Shown: positions 20,794-30,000 of the stretch, one piece after another
Numbering within the stretch: the stretch's first letter is position 1
How the letters are laid out: every line of letters starts with the position of its first letter
Assembly (NCBI GenBank): GCA_023333565.1
Contig: JAJKFH010003463.1
Location: 1 to 64,000 of the forward strand
Length of the DNA: 64,000 bases
Direction: 5' to 3'
From: Puffinus mauretanicus
Taxonomy: Eukaryota; Chordata; Aves; Procellariiformes; Procellariidae
The notes under the pieces: model-generated
The model's input: the letters and a program-made list of their open reading frames with translations, nothing else
What the model was told of the DNA's origin: nothing
Databases searched by the model: none
Position numbers and translations under genes: made by a program

Positions 20794-22818
20794 CTATTGT
20801 TGTTTCCAGGTCGACCCCCAAACTTCCTTTGGTGGCAGCCGAGTGTTTTTGTAAAAACCCTGATTGCTGCTGTCGTTTTGAGGGGGCATTTGTGTCTGCG
20901 CGCGGCCTCTCCCCGCGCTCAGTTTGAAGTTTCCCGAACAGACCTTAGTAGCATGGGTATTGTTTTGACACTTATCACACCATACGGGAGCACGACAATT
21001 TCGCCTGCTATGCCCCTGTTCCCCACAACGAAAGCAGATGCCTTTAAAGGGCTGGACTATTCCTGGAGAATGTTTTTGCCTAACAACAGCTGCCAATGGT
21101 TGTACTAGTTCTTGGACAGCACTTTGCACCGCTGCTGCCATCAACTCATTTTGTTTTTGAACCCCTGCTCTTTCCACCCGAGAAAGCATTTCTTCCACTC
21201 CTGCCCCTTTGGGCAGACTGGCTAGAATGGCCCTGGTAGTTTTATTGGCGTTATCAAAGGCCAAAATTCTAAACATTTGTTGTTTATTGTCATCTCCCAA
21301 ATCTGGGTGGTTCATTACTACATCCCAAAGCCTATCAATAAAGTTGCTATACTTCTCAGTTGCACCTTGCGTCACCGAACTGAAAGAAGGAGCTGATGCT
21401 CCTGGTAAGCTAAGAAATGCATCTAAAGCAAGCTTAGAAGATAACTGTAACATATTAACAGGAAAAGTTAGTTGGACATTTATATCCGCATAACGACCCC
21501 CACCAATGAGCATTTCTGCTGTGACCCCATATAATGGATCCCCTCGTTGTTGATGCTGGGCAGCAGCATTCACTGCCCTCTGAGACCATGATGATCCCCA
21601 TAACAAAAACTGTGTAGGTGTCAACAGAAGCCTCATCAGACTTTGACAATCATAAGGACACATCAAATCAGCAGAAAAAATCCAAATAACGATCTGTCGT
21701 GAGGCTTCCGATTTAACACCATACTGCGATATAGTATTTTTAGCTTGTTGTAGAATCTTCCAATCATGCGGTTCCCATTTTCCTCGACCGTTGTCCTGTA
21801 CCACCGGAAAAGCCATGGGGCCAATGTTGGATGCAACCCCCCACTGTCCTTCCAAAATAGCATCTCGAACAATTCCTCTCCATCGGCCGGGATGGGTAGG
21901 TGCAGTAGGTCCGGAGAAACAGGGTGACAAGTCGTCTCTCGAACCGGCGGTTGACCAAGGTTCTCTTTTTTGCTGAGTCTGTGTAGTTAATTCCGTCAGT
22001 TGTTGTACAACATCTTTTAACAGCCGATTAATACTTTCTGTGGAATGTTTCCCTCTTCCGCTAGATGGCGGTGTGGCAGCGCCGCAGGAATCATTGCAGC
22101 GTGGCAAGGGGGGGTGGAGAGGGGGGGCGGTGGGAGGAGGGCGGTACATTTCCTCGCCTTGAATCGGGGGGGTGGGTGGAGCCGGCCACTCCTCCCCCTT
22201 CACGCCCCGCGGTTGCTCTTCCGCTTTTGCCTCACACTGCTGCTGTGCTACAGCCCCGGCAACTTCCGGCTGCTGTGGCGCAGATGATATTATCGGGGAA
22301 GATGGCGAACATAGACTGTCGGGCGCCTTTAAATCGTGCTCAACTCTATCGCGCAATTCGGCAACAGTCTTACAGGTGGACCCCGTCATACCCTTCACAG
22401 CAGACAGCCCAAAAAATCGCGCAAGCAGTCCCGCCTTGGATCCCATGCTCTGAGACTTTTCCGGTATGGGGTCCGGAGCCAGCATCTGAACAGCCGCACA
22501 CGCCACCTCCCGTTCAGCTTTCATAGCTTTTAAAGTGTCCAGTACGTCTCCCCACAAGTCTATCACAGACTCAATCTCCTTTTCCAATTTCTGAGAGTCA
22601 ATCTCCTTCTGTAATTTTTCATCACGTTCAATAAGCTTCTGCAACATTAGTTCACCCAGCTCCCGCCATTCAGGCACAGAAAACAACGTATGAGTGTCCT
22701 TAAACAGTCCCAAACATTGTCCTAACTCAAATAGCTTAATAAGCTGTTTCACCGTTGTCTCGATCCCTCTCTTAGAGAGTAAACCAGCGAGCAACGTAGC
22801 AGCTGCCTCACGTTCCAT
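20794..22818 (-). CDS. gag: Gag polyprotein of the young provirus (674 aa)
   Basis: Uninterrupted from ATG at 22818. An N-terminal helical matrix-like part (MEREAAATLLAGLL...) leads to a Pro-rich linker with two PTAP late-domain motifs, at residues 229-232 and 304-307, used by retroviruses to recruit the ESCRT budding machinery. A capsid region begins near residue 335 (FPVV, then HDWKILQQAK). The major homology region is at about 484-501 (QGATEKYSNFIDRLWDVV). Nucleocapsid has two zinc knuckles of CX2CX4HX4C form, C595-C608 and C614-C627. Gag builds the particle and packages the RNA. The first 33 residues are almost the same as in the fragment at 11033-11161. There is no Gly at position 2, so N-terminal myristoylation is not expected. 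Intact late domains without an env gene are notable. Confidence 0.95.
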   Translation of the reverse strand: MEREAAATLLAGLLSKRGIETTVKQLIKLFELGQCLGLFKDTHTLFSVPEWRELGELMLQKLIERDEKLQKEIDSQKLEKEIESVIDLWGDVLDTLKAMKAEREVACAAVQMLAPDPIPEKSQSMGSKAGLLARFFGLSAVKGMTGSTCKTVAELRDRVEHDLKAPDSLCSPSSPIISSAPQQPEVAGAVAQQQCEAKAEEQPRGVKGEEWPAPPTPPIQGEEMYRPPPTAPPLHPPLPRCNDSCGAATPPSSGRGKHSTESINRLLKDVVQQLTELTTQTQQKREPWSTAGSRDDLSPCFSGPTAPTHPGRWRGIVRDAILEGQWGVASNIGPMAFPVVQDNGRGKWEPHDWKILQQAKNTISQYGVKSEASRQIVIWIFSADLMCPYDCQSLMRLLLTPTQFLLWGSSWSQRAVNAAAQHQQRGDPLYGVTAEMLIGGGRYADINVQLTFPVNMLQLSSKLALDAFLSLPGASAPSFSSVTQGATEKYSNFIDRLWDVVMNHPDLGDDNKQQMFRILAFDNANKTTRAILASLPKGAGVEEMLSRVERAGVQKQNELMAAAVQSAVQELVQPLAAVVRQKHSPGIVQPFKGICFRCGEQGHSRRNCRAPVWCDKCQNNTHATKVCSGNFKLSAGRGRAQTQMPPQNDSSNQGFYKNTRLPPKEVWGSTWKQQ

Positions 22819-22967
22819 GATAGCAGCTCACCCTCTGGGAGGCAGTTGGCCAGACTGCACCGTTATCTATTCTATCCGTTTGGACACTAGAATAGTACAA
22901 CTCCCAGTCGCTTGTTTCCCACTCCCCTTCTCTCGCTGCGCTTACCGCAGTCTCGAAGAATTGTAGT

Positions 22968-23025
22968 CTCTGCTACCAGACCCCTGGGCTACGAGCCCAG
23001 CATGTTTCCGCATCCTCTGCTACCA
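22968..23025 (-). other. Initiator-Met primer site and tRNA-like leader of the young provirus
   Basis: Two bases after the 5' LTR the minus strand reads TGGTAGCAGAGGATG (23011-23025), 15 bases complementary to the 3' end of initiator tRNA-Met. The full 18 are seen in the relative at 11353-11370. The bases at 22979-23009 form the anticodon-arm-like hairpin (CTGGG, loop CTCGTAG, CCCAG) plus GGGGTC. Read together with AGCAGAG of the primer site they follow the sense 5' half of the tRNA. 22968-22978 repeats TGGTAGCAGAG. Confidence 0.85.
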
Positions 23026-23027
23026 GA

Positions 23028-23422
23028 TGTCGGAGTGACCCGGGTCGGAGTGGGAGCGCGCTCTTGGAGGAATAATGAATCTCAATATGAGTATGGTTAT
23101 TCCCCGTTTATTTCGCAATATCATGCTGCTTTTATACACCAAGCACATTAACATGTACACTCACAAATCCTCTATTGGTTAGTATAAGCAAGCATACGAG
23201 TCCCAACAGACACAGATTGGCTAAGAGCAGGTGTCCACGCGAACGCTTCCTGCACCTGCATTCCGTTATATAATTTACTGATAACCGCATTCCCCAATCT
23301 GTTTTTCCCTACTCCACTATCACCTCAGGGACTCGAAAACTACAACTGCTCTCCGGCTTGCCTTATACTATAACCAACAAATCTTCAGTGCTTGGAATGT
23401 TCACAGAAAAAATCCTTCCACA
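23028..23422 (-). mobile_element. 5' LTR of the young provirus (395 bp)
   Basis: Identical to the 3' LTR except for one C/T substitution (in ATTGGCTAAGAG) and the 2-bp difference in the palindrome GACCCGGGTC at 23037-23046. TATA box TATAAAA on the minus strand at 23136-23130 and AATAAA at 23112-23107. Confidence 0.95.
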
Positions 23423-23428
23423 AATGAT
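23423..23428. repeat. Target-site duplication of the young provirus, right copy (AATGAT)
   Basis: Exact partner of 16453-16458. Confidence 0.95.
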
Positions 23429-24022
23429 CATGGTTTTGGTCGTCTAAAACTCTGGAATCTTACATAAACAATAAAAATTGTGACAGATTCTACAATTTCG
23501 GTGGTCCTAATTATACGTGTGATCCAGGTGGCACATCTGGCTGTTCAGGTCACTACCCCTTTTGGATAAAGCTATTAAGCCAAACATGCTTAATGAAATT
23601 TGATTGTCCTTCCTATCCACGGTGCTTAATTTGCTGATATCGCAAAAACTGCTGGCAAAACTGGTGTCCTACCATTTTGACAACTGGCTTTGTGGCACAA
23701 GTGCCTTTAAAGGTCTGCCACTGCAATGGGCAGGTACTTGTCTTGCTCCCTATGTATTTCAATTAAAAAATTTAACTTTTACCTTTTTTCACAACCATTA
23801 TCCTGTATGCAATAAGTGTTACGTGATTAATCCCTTGGTAGAATTCCAAACCAAATTCCACCAATTTATACATGCATTGTTTCTAACTTTAGGTACTGCT
23901 GAAATTGAAAGAGCTATTGTAAATATTTCTGCTATGCTTGAAGTTATCCAGAATGGTACTGTAAAGGCTTTAAAAGATTTACAATCTGAAATTGACTCAT
24001 TTTATATAATAATAAAGCTCTA
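23429..24022 (+). pseudogene. Old ERV env remnant, 3' part (surface and transmembrane pieces)
   Basis: This continues the env interrupted at 16452. One frame has YNFGGPNYTCDPGGTSGCSG and more Cys-containing surface-protein sequence up to about 23630. Another frame, 23604-24023, ends with LGTAEIERAIVNISAMLEVI and KALKDLQSEIDS, the heptad-repeat region of a retroviral transmembrane subunit with N-linked glycosylation sites (NIS, NGT). It stops before any disulfide loop or membrane span. Frame changes and stops show it is dead. Confidence 0.65.
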
Positions 24023-25317
24023 ATTATAACTACAACCTTGTGGCCAGTTCTCTTTCCACAAAGGATCCTTAGAAGAACCTTTCTCCATTGCATTGCGTAG
24101 TATTGGGTGACACACACCACAGAGTGAGATGCGCAACCAGCAGCCCCAGGATTGGGAGATGCTTCTTCCTGGGGCAGAAAGAGCTGTCACTCTTTCCTTC
24201 TAAGCAGAAGTGGAACTGTGAGGTGGTTGGGGGAGGTGGTGTTGACACCAAGGCTCAGGGGTGCCTGTTGGGATCCAAGCCCTGCATCCACAGCTCATCC
24301 AGGGCTGGACTGCAGGTAAGCCACAGCTTTGGAAGGCCTGACTAGCTCTGTGGGGCCTCAAAAAAGCTGGGAAGTGGCCCAGGTCAAAGAGGATTGCCAG
24401 ATATGTTGGGCTCACAGCATGCTCCTATGGTAATGCTGCCCTGCACAAGCCTGGTGGTAAAGTCCCTGAGAGAACAGGGAATGGAGACAGAAGCCTACAG
24501 AGGCAGGGCTAAGATCTTAGCTTCAGGGTAGGGCCTGGCTGAAAGCACTGACCTGTGCCCAGGCTTCCCTCAGAGGAAGCCCAAGGCTGCAGGGCAGTCC
24601 CTGGCACTGGGAAAAGGCAGATGCAGGTTGCCAGAGTGGAAGCTTTGTCAAGGTAGAGATGGCCAGAAGCTGACTCAGGCAGGTAATCCACTCTCCATAC
24701 AGCTGCTGGCTGTAACTCAGTGAAGGGCAACAGGACCTGGGAAGAGAAAAGCTACTGCTCTGCAACCTGACAGCTGCTCCAAGAGGCAGCTCTGCTACGG
24801 GCCTGACCAAGTTTACACTTAGTCTCCCTTTGGAGCAGGAGCAAAGCCTGTAACCCAATTCTCACCTCCAGAGTTGCCGGCAGCCACGAGAAAAATACCT
24901 CAGACTGACCTGCTGTGGCCAGGCAGAGAGCCAGATCCCATCCCTGCTGTAATCTCTGCTCCTTTCCAAAAATGGCCCAGGGCCAGAAGATTCTGGGGCA
25001 AGCACACCCCTCATGCCCATTAGAAAGACAGGACAAAGCTTCAGGGCTGCGACAGGCAGGTCCCAGTGGGTTGCTGCCCTGCTCAGGCCTGGAGAGGAAA
25101 GCACAGTGGAGAGTGGCCAGCAGTGCCAACTGCCAGCTGTGTGGGGCCAAGGAAGGAGGTTCCAATGCCTCCCCTCCTTTCATGCAAGGGAAGGATTTAG
25201 TTGACTGTCAGCCTTGAGTGGTAGAGACAAGGCTTTCCCCTTACACTGCAGGGGTAGGGAGGAGGGGGATGGGACTCTAGCTGGAGCTGGGAGACATTCA
25301 CAGGTGAGTATGGTAGG
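24023..25317. other. GC-richer DNA without a recognised gene
   Basis: Moderately GC-rich sequence with overlapping chance frames on both strands (for example 24752-25183 minus). No domain, splice pattern or repeat was recognised, and no 3' LTR for the old ERV is visible directly after 24022. Confidence 0.4.
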
Positions 25318-25955
25318 TGTACAGAGTCTGGCTGGGATGGGGTTAACTTTTCCCATAGCAGCCATTATAGAGCTGTGCTTTGTATTTGTAGCTAGAATGG
25401 TGTTGATAACACACCAGTGTTTTGGTTATGGCTGAACAGGGCTCGCACAGCATCAAGGCTGTCTATCCAAACCCACCAAAAGGCCAAGGTGGTGTGACAG
25501 TGTGCTGCTTGTCTCTTACAAGTGAAGTGCATCTCTTTCACTCCATCCGTGACAGGTGGGCAAGAGTTTGGGAGGGGACATAGCCAGGACAGCTGACCCA
25601 AACTGAACAAAGGGAAATTCTATGCCATATGAAGTTGTGCTTAGCAATAAAATAAAAGCTAAGGGCAGGGGGAGGGATTTGTTATTAAGGCGTTTGTCTT
25701 CCAAAGCAACCACTATGTATACTGAGGCCCTACTTCCCAGGAAGTGGCTGGACATCACCTGCTGATGAGAAATAGAGAATAAATCTTTTTGCTTTGCTTT
25801 GCTTCCATGCATGGCCTTTGCTTTTCTTCATTAAACTGCCCTTATCTTGATCCACAAGCGTTTTCATCTTATTTTCTTCCCCGTCCTGTTGAGGAGGGGA
25901 AGTGATAAAGATGCTTGGTGGGCACCTGGCAGCCAGCCAAGGTTGACCCATCACA
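25318..25955 (+). mobile_element. 5' LTR of an ERVL-type element (638 bp)
   Basis: Starts TGTACAGAGTCTGGCTGGGA and ends GACCCATCACA, followed by the GTCCTTTT spacer and a decayed primer site. Shares blocks with the LTRs at 2689-3279 and 5313-5908, but has an extra stretch (about 25470-25540). Confidence 0.85.
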
Positions 25956-25963
25956 GTCCTTTT

Positions 25964-25981
25964 TGGTGCCCAATATATGGC
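25964..25981 (+). other. Decayed primer binding site, Lys-like
   Basis: TGGTGCCCAATATATGGC aligns with the Lys-type site of the element at 1044-1061 with several changes, and the spacer before it is identical. Confidence 0.65.
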
Positions 25982-27025
25982 TTAAGACAATGGGAACTTT
26001 TAATTGAGCATGTTATAGCTTTAGCAATTATTAATTGGCAGGCTCCTGTGTCTGTGGAGTTTGCTTGCGGCACTGGAGACCTCTTTATTTTGCTGAGCTT
26101 GGGAACATGTTAATACAAACAATGGCCATGTGCTTGGCCCTGGCACTGGTGCATGCACTTTGCTGGGGGAGCTATCTTGTGGAGAGGATGAAAGAAGACA
26201 CCTCCCTCTGAGGTTGATGTGGGTGGCTTTATTGCACAAGCTCCTGAGGTCCTTGTTCACCCTTATGTAAGCTGTTTAATACTACTAACATTGTTGGCTT
26301 ATTGTTGGGTTTGTGGCAAAAACAGCCTATTGTGGCCAGTGCTGGAGGCCCCATGTATCCTTGGCATAGACTACCTGAGGATAAGCATACTTCAAGGACC
26401 CAAAGGGGTACCAATGAGATTTTGGCATAGCCACCATGAATTCAGAGAAGATTAAACACCTGTCTAGCTTGCCTGGCCTCTCAGAAGATCCCTCAGTTAG
26501 GGTTACTGTGGGTTGATGAACAGGTGCCGATTGCTACCATGACAGTGCTCCAGCAGTAATATTGAGACTCCCTGGTTCCCATCCATGAGCTGATTCACCC
26601 ACTGGAGAGACAAAGAGTGATCAGCAAGACTCAGTCATCTTTTAAATGTCTGATATGGCCAGTGCAAAAGTCTGATGAAGGGTGGAAGTTAACAGTGGGC
26701 TGTTGTGGCCTGAACGAAGTCACACCACTGCTTAATGCTGCTGTACTTGATGTGCTAGAACTCCAATATAAACTGGAGTCAAAGGCAAACAAGTGGTACG
26801 CTACAACTGATGTGTTTTTTTCAATTCCTTTGCCAGCAGAGTGCAACAGTTTGCTTTCTTGTGAAGGGGTGTTCAATACACCTAGAATCCACTGCCCCAG
26901 CTGTGGAATCACAGTCCTACCATTTGTCATGACTAATCCAAGCTGCACTGGAACAAGGTGATCCCCCTGAACATCTACCATACATCGACGACATCATTAT
27001 GTGGGGCAACAAAGCAGTGCTTGTT
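25982..27025 (+). pseudogene. Truncated ERVL-type internal region: protease end and reverse transcriptase
   Basis: About 300 bases of leader-like sequence run directly into late protease sequence (ILGIDYLR at about 26368), so gag is deleted. From about 26600 the RT follows: WPVQKSDEGWKLTV, then CGLNEVTPLLNAAV, YATTDVFFSIPL (catalytic Asp of the first motif) and, in another frame, LEQGDPPEHLPYIDDIIMWG with the YIDD active site at about 26979. The viral similarity ends about 30 bases later, so the rest of pol is absent and no 3' LTR is seen. Stops and shifts make it a pseudogene. Confidence 0.8.
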
Positions 27026-30000
27026 GGGCAGCAGGGTCTAGGGGTGAGAGTCTGGGATTTTATGTCTAAGGAATTGAGTAGCAGGGTCTCTAGGGGCTGG
27101 TGAAGAAGTCAAGACACTTGGGTTCTTTTGATGTTAAGAAAATAATTGGGGCTAGCAATTAGAGCAGAGCAGGGGTAGTGAGCAGCAGGATCTAGTGCTT
27201 CTTTCCCCAGCCTCTCCTCTCACAAGATGGGGATGTCCTCCCAGTCATACCTGTGCTGATGGTCAAGGGTTGTGTCGACCGGTGCTGCAGGTAGTTTTGC
27301 ATCTAAGTCCCATCACTCAGCTGAATCTGGAGCCTCAAACGGCCCTGCTGAACACTGCCCCATGGGGGAGCTGTGTCCCCATGACAAAGAGATTCTGAGT
27401 GAGGTGATCCCCCAGTATATCAGCCCTAGAGACCTGGAATGGGGCTGGGCTAAAGTCTCCCTACCCTCTTCCTGCACTCCCTGCCCAGGGGGTGTCCCTA
27501 CATAGCCCCCAGTTGTGCCACATAGAGACATAGGGGCAGGGAACATGAGGGCTGTGGGGGACAGCACAGGGGCACTTGTCAATAGGGAGAGGCTGTGGGA
27601 GGGGCTCCACCCCTGAAAGGGTTTCCTCATGCTCTGTCCCTATATCAAACAGGGCCCCACCACAGGCCAAGTTGCGGGGGGGGAGTTCAGTCCTCACAAG
27701 GTCGGGAAAGACTGGGTTCTCTCCAGCCCCTTCCCCTGCAGCCCAGCAGGCAGACTGTGAGCAGTTCTGGGCAGAGCATGCAGCCCTACCACTTCAGCCC
27801 CTCCAGAGTCCTGGGGGCTGCACTGCATGACTGGCCCCATCAAGACCAAATGGCTGGGAGTGACCACACCAGGCCGGTCTGGAGAAGATGAAATAAATTA
27901 AAAGACAACATTTTCATTCTTGCATCAAAACATGTATCTTTTTTTAATTTTCCAAAACTGAAACCAAATTATTTGGCATTTAGATTTGAGCTTTTCCAGT
28001 TGGTGGCAAAAGGAGGAGGAAAGGGAAATTAAGATAAAGGAAGGAAAGGAGAAAGGCAGCTGGAGAGACAAACTGAAATGACCATTTCAGGCAGGCTGAA
28101 CACAGTGTCTGTTTTTCTTGTTGCTATTGTTGAAATAACCAAAATGTGAGGATTCAATAACAAGAAAACTCAATACGAAGAAAAAACTGGAATATGATGA
28201 ACATTAAGTTAACATTAAGTTTAAATTAAAAAAAAAAAAAAAATCGCAATAGTCCCCGCTATAATTGCTCTGGGCTTGGTTAATATGTCGCTTCTTTAAA
28301 AGCAGGAAAACTTTGTTTTGCACATCAACCAGCCTCCTTCAGCCGCTGGGTGGCACATGGCTGTACGTCGAAGAAATGCAAACCGTGAAGGAAGGACGCA
28401 CACATGAGCAACCAGCGGCTCCATGTTGAAAAAACACAGCGGCTCCACAGCTTTCGTGATCCCAGAATGATGTCACAACATGTGTTTTCAGGAAGGCTTT
28501 GGGCTTTGCAGAATGTTGAGAAAATGAAGGTAACTGGAGCTGCGTCTAAGAACTTCACGAGCCAGTTTGCAGCGTGCCTGATGGTGCAGAGAAGGGCTCT
28601 GTCCTGCAGCTGACTTGGTGATCGATGTGTGTTGGTTGTTCTGTGTGTTCCAGCTCTCTGATAACGCCTTCAGTGCTACATAGTTCTGAAAACAGCAACA
28701 ATCGAACAAAAAAAACACTCAGAAGAAACAACGCAAAAAGCAGTCGACCCTAATTTGCATGATTTCAGTTCAGTTCACATTTTTAAAATAACCAAAGGTA
28801 TGATTCCACTCTCATTTGCACAGAGTTGAATCAGGAGAAATGGAAGCTAATGCAATGAAATGATGAAGGACAAGCACAACTCAACAGGGACTCAACAGAC
28901 ACGAAAAGAGCCGAAGTTCAAGTTTCAAGGTCAACAGTTTTGTGTTGAGCCTCTCATCTGCTGAATGCTTTCTTCTGCATTTGGAATTTGATCTGAAACA
29001 ACCGCCATGTACAAACAGACACTGACAGAATATAGTTAGCCATTTGATGTAATTGCACAGGGAAGCTGTCTTTAAACACGCAAACAAACAAGCAAGCAAA
29101 CAAAACTCAACCAACTAACCAAAACAACTTTAATCATTGTAATTCTTTTTCTGAATCTCGTAAAATTAAACTTAGGAAATATTATAACAGGAACAGTAAC
29201 ACTGCACATAGTCCCTCTCGAGCAGAATTTCTCTCTGCCTAGTTTTCCACCTCCCCAGAATCAGCAATGTTAAGAAAAAAAAAAAAAGTCAAAGAGATCA
29301 AAGACTCCAGTTTACTAGAATTGTTCTAGGCTAACTGAGGACACACAAAAATATTGTTTCTGCTGCCACCGGAAAATTTACAGTAGTTTTCATCAAACCT
29401 TACCTACAAACAGCAAGGAAGAAGAAGGCAAAGTTGGAAGGATGCTTCTACCTCCAGCTGCACGTTAAAGGGCTACTTCAAATAAGTGTATTATTTGTCA
29501 CTGAAAAGCAATCACACATCCAGGAAAAGCACCTCTACAAGTGACCTTGTTCAGTCCCGTAAATGAGAAGTGAGTTTCTAAGTTGGTGAAGTTGAACTGG
29601 ATCCAACTCTAGAATTACAAGTTACAGCACAGTAGATTCTGTGAGTGTGGATGGGCTCAAACCATTGAAAACAGAGAACAAAAATAGCTGGCAGGAAAAA
29701 AAGGAAAATAAAACAGAGAACCGCTGAACCAGGTAAATGGTAATGAGGGCTGCCTGAATACCTCTTTCCTGCTCAGCAGAGTGTGCTCACTGCAATCTAG
29801 GGTTCCAATAGCATGTTGAAACTTATGACATGTTTTTCCTGCTCCCACAGATGCCTTTTCAGATGAGATTTCCTGTTTTCATGGCTGAGGGCAGCCCTGC
29901 TACCCCACCATGGCAGAGGTTTGCAGTGACCGAGATGGAGAACATGCACAGGCCTGTCGTTTCTCTTGCTCTTTCACACCACTCTTTCTTCCACCTCTGC

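Larger units (their letters stand above)
16459..23422 (-). mobile_element. Young class II (betaretrovirus-like) provirus without env
   Basis: A 6964-bp minus-strand provirus with LTRs of 395 and 397 bp, a perfect 6-bp target duplication, an initiator-Met primer site, and gag, dUTPase-protease and pol frames without internal stops. By eye the two LTRs differ by one substitution and one 2-bp indel, so the insertion is recent. There is no env: between the pol stop (17461) and the 3' LTR (16856) lies ~600 bp of AT-rich repeats. dUTPase in pro, YMDD reverse transcriptase and two CCHC knuckles in gag place it near betaretroviruses. It sits inside the env of an older plus-strand ERV. It has the look of a retrotransposon that copies within cells. 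Confidence 0.95.

Noticed and set aside
22979..23009. A real tRNA gene in the leader
   Set aside because: Only the 5' half pattern and anticodon arm are present; there is no T-arm or 3' acceptor strand in place, so it cannot fold as a full tRNA.
24752..25183. 143-codon frame in GC-rich DNA
   Set aside because: The GC-rich stretch has few stops on both strands; several overlapping frames and no protein family.
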